Below, piece by piece: positions 37,377 to 49,859 of a stretch of DNA of 64,000 bases (positions within the stretch are counted from its first letter, which is position 1; every line of letters begins with the position of its first letter). The DNA is taken from contig JAUDYN010000009.1 of the NCBI GenBank assembly GCA_030407005.1, forward strand, positions 310,001 through 374,000, written 5' to 3'. The notes under the pieces are model-generated. The model made no database searches, had not been told where the DNA came from, and worked only from the letters and a program-made list of their open reading frames with translations. This stretch comes from Desarmillaria ectypa (taxonomy: Eukaryota; Basidiomycota; Agaricomycetes; Agaricales; Physalacriaceae). A program made the translations under genes and the position numbers.

Positions 37377-39690
37377 TCATGCCTTCTCTTGAGATTCAGA
37401 ATGAATGCTCTGAGTGCGCGACCCTTCCGGCATATTAGGCATGCGTTTGCCGCTCTCTTTGAGCTTCCTGAAGTGCTTCTCTTCATCCCACACGAGTGGG
37501 CTATTGCTTGCAAAGAGAAGATCCATCTCTTCCAGGGTACGGTTAGCTGCGATCAGAAGGTGTCAGAGGAGCTCATTCATATACATCAACCGATTTATAC
37601 AGACCTGTCTCCGGATAGAATGCCCACACGATGGGGATGCATAGGAAGTTGATGGCCCCGAAGATATAAAGGGTTCTAAGCAAGAAGCGAGTTAGAACGA
37701 AGTAGAGGGAAGAGAGGCCAAGGTCATTTTACTTCTCGCCGATGTTATTAAACATGACTGGGTTCAGCATCATGAGCCAGCCATTACCAATACTCCATCC
37801 AACGACACCCCATGCGTTCCCTTTGGCACGCACTTCTAGCGGGAAAGTCTACATGGAAGATCGTAGTCAGTTGTGCAACGTCGATGGGAGCTGGCGAAGT
37901 AATACCTCCGTAGGGTACACCCAAGGGATAGTCAACCACGTAGCCCCGAAGGTTGCGGTGTAGAGGAACACGAAAAAGGCAGCTGCGCCACCGTACTGTG
38001 TGGCTTTGTCAGAGTGATCTTTCAGGTGTCCGGAGAACACGCCAGCGAGGATCTAAGGGCGATAGAGACCGATTCGGGTGTCTGTATTTGTGGATATGGA
38101 AGAGCGTACAATCGAGATGCCTTGCCCTACGGCTCCCCACCACAGTCCAACACGGCGGCCCCATCGGTCGATAGTGTAGATAGCGAAGAAAGTTGAAAGG
38201 CAATAGGTCACCTAGGAGTGCAAACTCAGCACGGTCATTCCTAGATGTAAGTATAAACCAGAAGCTCACATCGTTCAATCCGGAGAGCCACTGCGATTTA
38301 CGAGCACCATAGCCGGCTTGAGAGAATATGGTAGGAGCATAAACGGTGATTGCTGCGATACCCACCCATCTGCGTAGATATCAAATGAGCGTCAAGAAGA
38401 CCGATGCGTGGATATGGCGCACTCTTGCAATATCTGTAACCAGATACTCAGTTGGACTCGCCGAGCGATGTGTAGGTCTCCAGACCCTGCCAAATGGCGA
38501 TTGAATGCCAACTCAGAGTGTCATCGAATCAAGAGACTCACCGATTCCCCAAAACATGTTCCAATAACTGTTCATCTTCGAATGCTTCCTCTCCAGCTCT
38601 ACGACCTCCGCAATGGCCTCGAACTCCTTGTCTGCAACCGAATGATCTTCCTTGTTATCTGTATCTGATGCTACGTAGCGAAGACGTCGAAGGACGGCTT
38701 GCGCTTCTTCAAGTCGACCTGCTTTTACGAGCCAACGAGGGGACTCAGGCATGTAAAAGAGAGCAAGCTAGCTGAATGAATATTAAGACTTCGGGACTTC
38801 GATGCAGGCGTACCATGAAAATGATAACGGGAAGGATCTGAAAGGCGACGGGGAACCTCCATCTGACTTCAGAGCGACCGTCTCCAACAAATCCAAGGCC
38901 GAATTCCTACAAAACTGGATTAACAAGGCATTGAACAAATCAGTCATAGGCGTACTAGCCAATAAGCAACGACGACTCCGAAAATATTTAGGGTAAATTC
39001 TACTGCGATGAATGCCCCTGTGGCGAGGTTTTGGGAAAATACAGCGAGGACGACACAAAGCCATACAGACCTCTAGATGTGTGCGTAGCAACCTCAGCAC
39101 TCCAAACAGGAACAATTGCGTTGAGATACCCCGTTCCAATACCATTGATCACCCTCGCGCAAAGCATCCTACGAATACGAATTATGCCTACAGGTAAAGA
39201 GCATCGAGGAATGTACGTACCATGCCAGGTTTTGTGCAGAGCACTGCAAAGCCGCTCCAATCATCACCCAGAGGCAACCGATAAACATTGTCTTCAGACG
39301 ACCGAGTTGATCGCCCGTTACTCCGGCAATGATACATCCAATGAGAGTTCCGAGATAGTATACTGAAAAAGATTAAGTCAGATAGGTGCCTCGGGTTGAA
39401 GAGCCGGCGAACACGTACTACTGACAATGCCTCCCTGTCGTGTGGGGTTCGTGATGGTGACAACATATCCTTCAGACTCGCCTTCGTAACTGGAATATCC
39501 AAGATTCATTGTATCGACATAATGCGGGGAGGTGTTTACCCCGCCCATCATTCCCTGGTCATAACCGAAGCTGCAATAATGGTCAATCAGAGCTTTTCGT
39601 CAAAGTAACGGAGAATCCATACAAGAAAATGGCCAAACCAGCCACGACATTGATCCCATAGTACAACTTTTTCCCAGCTAGCTGAGACAT
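37377..39690 (-). CDS. MFS sugar transporter (SP family)
   Basis: Spliced minus-strand gene starting MSQLAGKKLYYGINVVAGLA at 39690. Motifs in order: FGYDQGMMGGVNTSPHYVD (the family's loop after helix 1), YYLGTLIGCIIAGVTGDQLG with GRLKTMFIG, RVINGIGTGYLNAIVPVWSA (the R-x-x-x-G-x-G signature), MPESPRWLVKAGRLEEAQAV between helices 6 and 7, YAPTIFSQAGYG, DRWGRRVGLWWG, FGATWLTIPWVYPTEV, FPLEVRAKGNAWG, and PETG followed by NRTLEEMDLLFASNSPLVWD. The product is a 12-helix proton-coupled hexose or disaccharide carrier of the plasma membrane; the substrate is not readable. Stop at 37377-37379. It converges with the acyl-CoA synthetase gene, only about 155 bp between stops. No damage found, although several introns were placed by eye. 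Confidence 0.87.
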
Positions 39691-40568
39691 AGCAGCGAGC
39701 ACGCGATGAGAAGATCGGGGGGATCAAACTTCTTCTTTCTTCGATGTTGGGCTTAATAAAAGGCTACCGGCCTTAGCCGAAGCTCGTCGAAGATGCACCC
39801 GAAGAAAGAATCCCAGATCCGACGGGGAATATTAGGCGCTATCTTGCGTTCTTCTCCAATTCGTACCTCCACATGACACCACTGCCGGGATGGTTGGAGC
39901 TTGTACCGGACCGCTTGCCGCGGATGAAAGAACGGAAGAGCACAACATTGGAACAGCATGGATAGCATTGGGAGGCGAGGAATACCCAAACGGAGTAGCA
40001 AGAATGTTGGGCCCATTCCAGAATTCAAGCATCGAACAGTCGGTGGCGATGGCATAACCTTTAAGAAAGACATTGCGTCCGGGTCACCTTTTCAAAATAA
40101 AGCTCAAGGGAGAATTTGAAAGCTGGCGAAATGCTGATGATGCTGTTGGTGCTTATCTTGCAGGCCCTGGGTTTCAACTTTCGTGGAGCCACAATGTTCT
40201 GTAAGTTCATTAGATCTATGCACTGACACGGTGGGATATCTGAATGTATTAGTCGTAACCCGAATATCATCGCTTTGCTTGCCATCAAGCAAGAAAAACG
40301 AGGAATGTTAACTCTGAAATGGGCTCTGGAGCAGAAAATCCAGCCATCGCTTCATTACAAATGCTTGAAAGCCAACTAAATTCCGTATTCAAAATTCCAT
40401 CTAGAAGGTTTTAAGAGATATCTGGACAGGCTTTGACCTAGTTTTGAAGGCAAAGTTGGCAGGCAGGATGAATGAAATGTAAAGTTGTTGATACACAAGC
40501 AACAACAACGCGGTGCTACGGTCACATGTTGTGACAGTGGAAGTACTGGCTCTTTCTTATTGACCACC
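39691..40568. other. Divergent promoter region
   Basis: About 880 bp shared by the sugar transporter (-) and the RNase H2 subunit gene (+). Frames on the minus strand at 39753-40073 and 40061-40292 show no domain. No clear TATA element was assigned. Confidence 0.4.
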
Positions 40569-41213
40569 ATGGCATCCTCAATCTCCTTGCCTTCATCCTC
40601 ACCTAACCTTATGCCGTTCCATATTGAATACGATGGTCCCGCTCCCATTTCGACCTTTTTTCACGTCGAAGAGCGCGTCACTGAGAATCTGGATGAGCCA
40701 GAATCTGCGCCAGAGGAACCAAAGGCGGAATCATCTGCAATGGCAGCAGCAGCACCATCTCTTGCGAGACGTGCGGCCTCGTATTTTGTCTCGAGTTTTC
40801 GAGGGCGTACTCTTCGTGGTACAAAGATTGATGTTCCAGATGGCTATACGGGATTGGTGTTGAAGGGAATAGATGAGGTCAAGAAAGAGAAGGGAATGGG
40901 AAAGGCAACACACGATCACTCTCCGAGCAGATCCACACGTCGTTCAGCGCGACACAGGCATGATGAAGATGAAGACATGGAGGAATATGAGGCGGCTACG
41001 AAATCCCTGGCGCCCATTCTCACCCCCGTCTCCCAGTTTTCCTCGTTCGTTCTGTGGCATCCGGATACGTTAGGAAGAGAGAAAGATGACGAATATGTCA
41101 GAAGTCTGAATGAATGGATCAAATTGTCGGAGCTGGTATGTCTGCTTGTTGGCGTCTTTTCTTCGAGCTCATGCTGTGCCTGCCAGATTCATTATATACC
41201 TGATGATGTATGA
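40569..41213 (+). CDS. RNH203: Ribonuclease H2 subunit C
   Basis: Start at 40569 (CACCATGG). The translation has PFHIEYDGPAPISTFF near the N-terminus, FRGRTLRGTKIDVPDGYTG in the middle, a charged low-complexity linker (SRSTRRSARHRHDEDEDMEE), and SSFVLWHPDTLGREKDDEY with LNEWIKLSEL close to the end. The GR-x-L-x-G followed by P-x-GY-x-G, and the FVLWHPD motif, are typical of the third RNase H2 subunit (yeast Rnh203, human RNASEH2C). This protein pairs with subunit B to scaffold the catalytic subunit that removes ribonucleotides and RNA:DNA hybrids. A last exon IHYIPDDV follows a 51-bp intron (41136-41186), which happens to be in frame and stop-free. About 197 residues when spliced. Confidence 0.85.
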   Translation: MASSISLPSSSPNLMPFHIEYDGPAPISTFFHVEERVTENLDEPESAPEEPKAESSAMAAAAPSLARRAASYFVSSFRGRTLRGTKIDVPDGYTGLVLKGIDEVKKEKGMGKATHDHSPSRSTRRSARHRHDEDEDMEEYEAATKSLAPILTPVSQFSSFVLWHPDTLGREKDDEYVRSLNEWIKLSELVCLLVGVFSSSSCCACQIHYIPDDV

Positions 41214-41575
41214 CTTGATGCTATCTTGTCTGCGGATAGGCCGCCGGCTCGTAGCCATCGTACCATGTCGCCAGTGTATGGCAATCGACTAGATGTGATG
41301 ATCCATCAGCACTAAAGCAAAAGGACACCATTCTCATGGTGGCCGAAGACACAACCTTCACACTCAAATGTGCGTCATGTTCTAGAGAATGATGGCATCG
41401 ATGCAATCAGCTAGTATTTAACCTTATTCTTGGGCGACCCCATTGATTTTTTTTACAGCGCATATCTACTCGTGCAGGATGAATCGTAAAGGCTTTTCAT
41501 GCCATTGATACATGCAGTAAATGTTACAAGGGAAATCAAGGCATCGTGATCCGAATCATAGCCCACAAGTGGATC
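41214..41575. other. Convergent 3' region
   Basis: A 360-bp gap between the stops of RNH203 (+) and the second sugar transporter (-). It should contain both 3' ends; no gene or element recognised. Confidence 0.4.
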
Positions 41576-43913
41576 TTAATGACCCACACCTTTCTCGAAC
41601 ACTGTTATGCTCTCCACCTCCTCCAAGTGGTAGAGTGGCTCCAGGACAGCGTCTCGCTGTCCAAACACCCACTTCTTGATCCAGTATGGTAGGAAAGTGC
41701 CTCCCTGATAGGCGGCGTGTTTCCGCATCGGCACAGCGAACACATAATCAAGTTCCTCAAGCGTCCTTTGTTTGGTCTCTGGCAGCAGGAAGAAGATCAT
41801 TATCAAGGCGAGCACGTTAAGGCCGGCATAGAACCCGAATGCTACAGGTAGCCGTCATGTCATTTCACAGTTTGCTCCAGGGAAACGAGCGACAACTTAC
41901 CTCCCACTTCTGTTAGCGCCGTAAGCATACGCGGGAACGTGATAGATAGGATGGCCGCCCAGCCCAGACAGGTAGCAACAGCCCATGACATACCCATCTC
42001 ACGATGCGTAAGAGGGAACACCTCAGCTGAGTACGTGAATGGTACGGGTCCTTCTCCAGGCGAATAGAACGCTGCCAGAAGAACAGTCATGAGGATGGCG
42101 AATCAACAATGGACCCTTGATATCGGCTTACCAGCAAAGATGAAGATAAACAGCGCGATTAACGGTACCTTTGCTGAGCTTCCATCCGGGATCAAGAAGC
42201 AAAGCCCTGCAGCAAGCAGAGTCCAGGCCATGTTTGGGAACGTGAACAAAAGGAGATTTCGCCGACCGAAGGTATCAATGGTCTGATATCATCAGTATGG
42301 TATGTATTGAGTTGAATTACGTGGTTACTTACCCAAACAGCAGGGAACGCGAACAACCAATTGACTAACCCGAAGCCGAAGCTAGCCCACATCGCCTGGC
42401 CGGTGGAATATCCTGCTCGGACGAACACCGTCGAGGAATAGAACGCAATGATATTGATACCACACATTTGCTGGGCGATCATGACGACCCAGCTGGCGAG
42501 CGTCGCACGGCGGACACTGAACGAAGACCGTAAGATGGAATGCGTTTCATGTTACCAGTGGAACTCACCGAGGAATGGTGAACAACTCGATAAAACGAGA
42601 TATATACGTGCTTCCTTTGATGACCTCATACTCCTCTATAAGTTGTCGGTGGACGTAGTACAAGTCTCTTGCTGCCTGCAGTTCCGTGTTTCTCAGCCGC
42701 TTGAACGACTTGAACGCTTCAGTGTAGCGTCCCTTCTTCATATACCACCGCGGAGATTCTACGCCCATACGAATTAGAATTTCTCCTTCACACTTAGGAG
42801 ATTCAAACGTACCAGGGCAGAAATAGATCCCTAGAACCAATGGCACCGCCGGCAAGAACGCGCTACCGAGCTGCAGTCGCCAAGCAATATTACCGATGCG
42901 GTAGAGGATTAAATTCGCACAGAAACCAAGGAAGATGCCGAAAGCAGTCCACATCTGCCAGCTCATAACCAACCCTCCCCGAATTGAGGCTGGTGTGTTC
43001 TCTGCGGCAAAGACGGGGGTCGTGCTAGCCTTAGGACCCATACCGAGACCAAGAAGCAGCCGGCATATCTGATCAATATCAAAGTCAGATGAGTCTCAGT
43101 CTTCGAAGGCAAGGTACACACGAAGAGTTGAGGCCATGTCTGGCAGAAACCAGAACCGATGACAGCAACCGTACAGAAGATTCCACAAAAGAAAATCGTA
43201 CCCCGACGACCAAAGTAGTTGTTCAGTGGATCTGTGAGCCAACATCCGAGGAGTGCGCATGCGATGTAAGGGCTGTGAAGTGATCGTGTAAACCAAATGA
43301 ATTGACGGATAACCAAAATTACGTACCCGGCGTTGATGGTCCCAACAATCCACTCATTGTGTTCTCTATTCGGGGCACCGTCGTCTGTGGGGATACCAAA
43401 CTCGGTCGGGAATGACAGGTTGGCACCATTCGAACCGGTCTGGTCCCATCCCTGCACAGCAGCAGCGAGAGAGCAGATGACAACGGTCATGTATAAGTCT
43501 CTTGGTTGAGACCATTTGTCTGTCGAAATTGTCAGTATATATATATACCAGAGCAAAGATTAGATACGTGACGTACGTGTCTTTTCTCTTCTGATCGCCT
43601 CTCGATCCGCCTCATCCAACAACGGCAGCGTCTCAAATTCACCAGGGTGCTGAGCGAGCAACGCGCCCTTTTTGAATGTCTCCGTGTACTCATCGAAGCC
43701 TTTCTCTTTGGTGAACTCCTCTACCTGTGCGAGCAGCTTATCCTGAGGAATACCATGGAGGGGATTTTGAATCCTAAAAGACCCCGCGGGGAGGTTGTAA
43801 GCGATAAAGATGTGGGGAAATATGAAAATAGAGTTCTACCGCGCATTGACATTGTTGACAAGGTTGATGTGATCGCGCCGATCGTCAGATCCTTTTTCTG
43901 GGTCAGACATCAT
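41576..43913 (-). CDS. MFS sugar transporter (SP family), second gene
   Basis: Spliced minus-strand gene. The start at 43913 gives [20 protein letters not shown] cytosolic N-tail of about 85 residues ([20 protein letters not shown]) precedes helix 1: [19 protein letters not shown] with [16 protein letters not shown]. Then [66 protein letters not shown] (across an intron at about 42750-42810), [70 protein letters not shown], and [20 protein letters not shown]. The long N-tail and the [12 protein letters not shown] loop separate it from its neighbour at 37-39 kb, so the pair is not a recent duplication. It probably imports a sugar or polyol over the plasma membrane. Stop at 41576-41578. Intact as far as visible. 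Confidence 0.87.
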
Positions 43914-43991
43914 TCTCGACTGGTCCTGGATGTTGCACCGGGGTAAAGGAAGAGAGAGTGGCTTGGACACTGAGGATGCTCGGATCCCTGG

Positions 43992-43998
43992 TTTTATA
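43992..43998 (-). promoter_or_regulatory. TATA box of second sugar transporter
   Basis: On the minus strand TATAAAA lies about 80 bp before the ATG at 43913, a usual distance in fungal regulated genes. A GTGGGG-type (CreA-like) motif occurs near 44037-44042 just upstream. Position-based inference. Confidence 0.4.
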
Positions 43999-46900
43999 GT
44001 GGTCCCGTTATCCTATCAGGGCGATCAAATATGAATGTGGGGATGTAGACAATTGTGGAGCATCTTCGAATTTCTATATCCAGAACTTCAAACAGTTTCC
44101 CGCCATGTTCCGAAGCGGCTGTAGCACCGTATTATGTGCACGCGACGTCAGCAACCATGTGCTCCGTCGAGCCTGGTTTCTGCAGTATTTCAGTGTGGAT
44201 GAAACTCTGGAAATGTTTCGCCGGAGGAACTCAGTATGGATTGGTCATAATGTGGAACGAGAACACGCACAATGTACGGGTAAGGAAGCATTTAAGCGCA
44301 TAGCAGAGCTATCTTGGCGGTTCAAGCGTCTTCTCGCTGTCTGCGAACCTGAACATGCCATCTCCATCCGTCTGGTCATCTGAAGATATAGAAGTGGCTG
44401 AGGAGGTATTCAGGGACATGAAATTCTCGACCCGGTCCGTGATGGATAGATCTCAATGGCATCATACATGCTCAGCGCCTCGATTCGCGAACAGTTGGTA
44501 AAAATGACGACCCAAGAGCCGGCCGGACTGTGACTGGTTGCTATGAAAGAATGAAAGCGCCGGGAAGAATGAAAGGCCCGAAAGGATTAAGCAATCGTAT
44601 AGTCCGGTCAACCGCAATACAAAAAGGTCGACCTAGCAGTGATGGCAAGTTTCCATCATTTTAATGCCGTACTACGGAAATAACGCCAGGGTGCCTCAGA
44701 TACAGATAGAGGTTAACATACCTACGAGATTCGGCATCTTGGCGCCTTTTATACATCGAGGTGAACCATCACTTCGCGCAGAGCTTCCAGCAGAAAGCTT
44801 CTCATGCAACACAGAATAGTTTACAATCTCCGCATCCCAAAGGTGGACAAGACCGAGGTGTCCCACCAAGCCAATGCGCCGGATGTAATGTCTCGTCTGC
44901 CAAGAGGTTGGAATGGGCCCGTACCCGAAAGCAACTGCAGTCATTGGTTCGGGGACACAAAAGCATAAAAAACAGCACTCTCAGCGCGTGCTGAACTTTG
45001 TTGGCTGTCAGTGCCAATGATTATACGGATTTCGGACCAAGAACCTGGGTCGAGTTGTTGCCATCCCCGGCAGAGCAATGCAATAAAAATAGCATGACTT
45101 ATAGCGACATCGAACCTGAGCTGTAGAAAGCCAGACAAGAGATAGGTTCTCGTGATGATCTTGAAATTGGTATTGATCAAAGGCCGATGCAGCCCAAATC
45201 CCTGATGTGTACTTATCTGGTCAAGCTGTACTGCCATCTAACAGCCGCGCTGGGTATGTAACGGTCCATCGACGATCAACTGGGGCCGGGTCAACAGAGC
45301 GTGGAGAATGTCTTAGCCTATGCCCAAGAGGGTCACTTGTTCGCTAAGGGCATCCGCTTATCACTGCACTAATGGCGAAGTGTTCTTCAAGAAATACTTC
45401 CCTTGGGATAAATGATCGCAGCGCAGAATTAGTACATCATGGGATACATGAAGATAAGAAGGCTTACGTTATGGCAAACGTTGATGGGCAACGAGGGCAA
45501 TAAGAACTCCAGTACGCAACCCAGAAGACCCATATTTTGAGCAGTGGAGATGTGAAAACTCGGACTATATCCCGCAGGAAGCCATGACAAGGGCTCGATG
45601 CATCGCGTTTCGACGTCTTGGACTCGAGCACCAGTAGTGCCTGTGAGGGACCAGCGATATAGGATGATCTAGAGAAATTTCCCACTGTTCTATGTTGTTA
45701 AGTAGCAAAGAAGAGTCAACAGCGACACCGCCAGGAGCAAAGGGCTACGATCACGTGGCAGCCAGTGTACGCGTTTCGATTCGAAATTCAAATTTCCCCT
45801 TTCCTCCGTTCTATCATGATGTTGGAAAAGATCTCTTCAGATCCTGTACCAAGTCAGAATCCATCACAACAAGGCTCTTTATCGTGACAAAATACAGGCA
45901 TGACTCTGCAGGATCATAGGTGGGTCCATGATTCTTCGAGGAGCGACCTCGCAAGGCAGCAGACGTCCTTGCAGGTCAGCAAGACGGTACGGGCATGTCC
46001 TGCACATTTCATCATACGTCGCGACTCAAATCTCGAAGAATGATTTTGCGTGTTTTGCCGCGCGCCAATCATTGTTTTTTAGATGGGAAGTATCTCTCGT
46101 CTTCAAGGGCGGTATTGCTACGGGAGACGGTTGTTAATAATCGAGGGAGACGTCAAGGTCAATAAAAGCGTGCATATATCAAGTTCTTATTGCTTCAAGT
46201 CCAATGTCTCCCAGTTTCACCTATCCTCTCTTTACCCCCTCAGCGCGCGCCGAACTCTCTTTCTCGCCTTTCATCCGGAAAACGTCCGTCCGCTTTGAAC
46301 AAGACTTGGTTAGATGGATGCTAGGCAATTGGGAGAAGTAGAAAGGCCTTTAGATGAAATACTGTACTCAATGAGTGTACCTTGCTTTCTGCCGTGGATC
46401 TTGGTCTTTTACTGAGGGCTATTAGACAGCGACGTCATGTCCGTTGGACTACAGAATAAGATGGATGCACACTCACTGTCGTCGCTGGTCAATCTTGTCC
46501 AACCAATAATCCCTTCAATAATGGTGAGTTGGGGCAACATTTTCTCAATGGACAACACACTGATATATTCGCAAGCGGAATGGCGATGGGGCGAAGACTC
46601 GCAGTGTTTAATGAGGTATTAAAAGACGTGTAAACTTGCTAGCGGAGGCAGCCCGCAAGCCAATGCAAGGTCCTTCAGTAATAACGCATGGTGATGATGG
46701 ATTTAGGCTAGGCGTCATCATCTCAGAGGTGCTAGCGTTACCGTACCAAATTGATCCATCGGAATACTGGACTACATTGTCGTTCCATACTATGGCAGGG
46801 AAGGTAGCACCACCTGCGATCTCCTTCGAGTTTCACGATTTTGAATACTATTGTCTAGCTTAGAGGCGAGGCGACCGCCTGCAATTACGTGCCGCAGAAA

Positions 46901-49255
46901 CACCATGCTCCCTCACGGCGGCATTGTCTGCGCTGACGATAAGGGTGCGAAGCGACGACAAAAAACACCTTCCACGATTATGCCCCATTGAAGAACAGCT
47001 GCATTTCCGTGGTCTCTTCGGCACGTGAAATAGCCACCTCTTACAATCAACGTCCAGCGATGGATACGTCTCGCAAGAGTATCTCAAGCTTGAACAACGT
47101 ATTGGGTATCATATCGAGGATAGGATCTCTTCCCTCGTCTCTGGCGCAAGCGGAGGAGTAGAACTCCATTAGACTCCTCATGGTAGTTGTCGGTGGCGTA
47201 AGGTATTCCATCCAATTCGGTCAACTTGTATGACTAGAGCAATTCGTCTTACGCATTTCGGAGAAGAGCATAGATGACATGGTGGTGAGTGTATCGTTAG
47301 GTCAATATCGACGTAATGTGGGGGATCTGTCACTCACTAGAAAAATGAAGAAGCAACAACCAAGAACTTGTGGGAATCAGTGGAGACCCGTTCTGAAGGA
47401 ACACGGCGGCAATGTGCTGGATCAGAGCTAAAGTTACCCGGCAGCGTGTTCTCCTCATATCCGGAACATCTCGACTCTAATTGGCAATCAGGCTGTGCAC
47501 TGCCCTTGTATACATGAGAAAGCCCTAAATGTTCACATAATTCCACTTATGCCTTCTATGCCGAAAGCGTTCAACATCGTGTTTGGACGAGGCTGGGCTT
47601 GTGCATCCGGACTCTTACTGAGTATGATTGTGCAGTTCAGTGGCAGAACGAGGAAATGAAACTGATAAAATCTGGTGAGCGAATTCGTGTTGAGAGCGAA
47701 TATGGCAAACTAATCCATCCTTACTAAAAGAGCTGTTTGGTGTTGGTCCACAAAGGTTGAGATCTTTGATAACTCTGAATCTCCGTGTAATTTGGAAGAA
47801 GATTCACTCCGCTGTTGCTCTTCCGCGTAATTCTAGCTGGGGCCCGGCCATTAGTGAGTCATGTTGTCTGTAATCTTTCAGAATGTATATCCATAGCATC
47901 TATGTCTGCGTGCTGGCATGCCATTCTCCGGTGGTGCAGGCGCGCGAGATGCACCGTGGCTCTTCGTACGGTCGCAGCGTCCAAAGTACAGCCAAAATAA
48001 TCCCTCGAGACTTCACGCTCCCATGAGTTCTGATAGCTGACGCGTCCTCAATTAGTGGTGGCCATCCATAGCAAAGGCTGTATTGATCCTAACGCGGCAT
48101 TAGTCCCCTTCTAGACCCTAAAGTCGTTTCCTCGTGCTCTCGCCGAAGAAGACGTACGTGGAGACGCCTCTATTGGCGCGTTTGATGCTTTCCTGACTCG
48201 TATTTACCCTTGATTCATGAAATATCGTAAACGTACAAGCATTCTGGGCCTCCGAATTATTATTTTGGCCAATGGCGACTCTTTCTCGCGTCAACAGTGA
48301 ATGCGATCGATGTGAGTAACGAGATCTAGGATCAACCGGCTAGTGTTTTAGTGGGTCTCGGAGTACAGGCGTCTGCATTAGTCGGCAAGGTATGTGCTTA
48401 GCATTCTGGTCATTCCACGGCTCTCTGACTCATCCAGTCTTGATAGTTTCCACTTCCTACCATGACTTTATATCTTCGCCTTGCCTCGTGTTCGTGTTCG
48501 TTCTATTCTTTGGGATGCTGTATCTTCTTCATGTTTTCTCTGGCAGCGCTGATCATGCTCTTATAGCCTCCCTTGACTTTCTCAAGAACCTGGCCGCCAA
48601 TGCTCTACCTCCAAAAGGTTCCATCCTTTACAGTCACCGTCAAAAGCTGTTCTCCAACATGAGGCATCATTGATAGCTACAGGTACACGAGATTCATCAG
48701 AATTGCAGGTATAAAACTGTAAGCCTCTTACTTTTCGGTCTCATCCCCCAGACAATGAATTGGACAGGAACTTGATTCCCAGGTCATTCCTGGACGTAAA
48801 TGCATTGTAGTGACGTTCTCAACCACGGTACCCATGCACCCAAACATGATTTCGGTTTTCAACCAGGGTTAAAAATCCTTGGCGCATTCGCACGAGCAGT
48901 AGTCCGAGGAGTTATTCAAACGCCTTGACCTGGGACCTTGCTGTATAGTAGTAAGTCAAGTCGTCGCCGTCCCTACCAAGGGAACAGCCAGGTCATTATC
49001 TGTTCCTATCAACACAAGTATTGGTAATACACAGCACTTGTTTCACTACTATCACGCACTGTAATATTTAGCTTCATCCCCAATCTATGCTCATGTATAC
49101 AACTGGCTATACGGACCTTGGTCGGTATGCACGACATCTGCAATGCGATGACCACAGAACTAATGTAGATTTAGATACAAAAGTTGATTACGCCTATGAT
49201 CCCTGTGATAGTTGGCGATGAGGTCCGATTCATACGAGCATTCACTGGTAACTGA

Positions 49256-49859
49256 ATGAAGGTAGCCTTTACATTTGATCCAAGCATTCATGGTCAGAAA
49301 ACCCTTGCGGATGCTCAGAAGATTCACTGGGGAATGGCTGAGAAACTCTTCAAGGAGCTCATTCCTGGTACCGAGCTTCGCGGGATCTGGGCTTCACCAG
49401 ACTTCACTGCACGTCCTAAGGAGGTTTATAACATCTTCAACATCGGTTTCGCTCATGAGAAGTCTCTTGATACGCTCGCTTTCATGGCAAGCACTGTCTT
49501 CGAGCGACAATATTACGTCCTTGTCGAAGAAGAAGAAACTCAAGGAATCATTGTCTCTAGCGGCTGCCGCAACATCTTGTTCTGTCGCCGAATCCTCGTC
49601 GAGTGTTGATAAAGCTTGCTATTCGTCTCTTTCAGTGGAGGGACTGATCGATTCTTCCACCGCCTCTGATAGACCTCTCAGTCTTTCTAAACGGTCCTCT
49701 GCCGTGCGACGGTCTGTCTTTCTGTATGACAATGTCGATGTTTCTCCCCCGTTGCTCTTCCTTACTCTGCTGGAGGGTCCCACAGCGGGATGCCGACATC
49801 ACATTCACATTGAATCACACCAGAACTATTTATGTATACATGTAGGTCCAACCTTCTGA
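49256..49859 (+). CDS. Unassigned gene, apparent frame change
   Basis: From the ATG at 49256 a 117-codon frame reads MKVAFTFDPSIHGQKTLADA, IHWGMAEKLFKELIPGTELR, YNIFNIGFAHEKSLDTLAFM and VFERQYYVLVEEEET, clearly coding in character. It then loses coding quality at an AAGAAGAAGAAACTCAAGG run (about 49532-49550) and stops at 49609. In the next frame the sequence continues open to 49859 as a Ser-rich tail (KESLSLAAAATSCSVAESSS, SKRSSAVRRSVFLYDN). Either a one-base frameshift near the A-rich run or an unrecognised splice joins the two. No family recognised; no signal peptide. Confidence 0.45.

Noticed and set aside
44745..44760. TATAAAAGG on the minus strand before an ATG at about 44735
   Set aside because: No coding exons follow on that strand between 43.9 and 44.7 kb.
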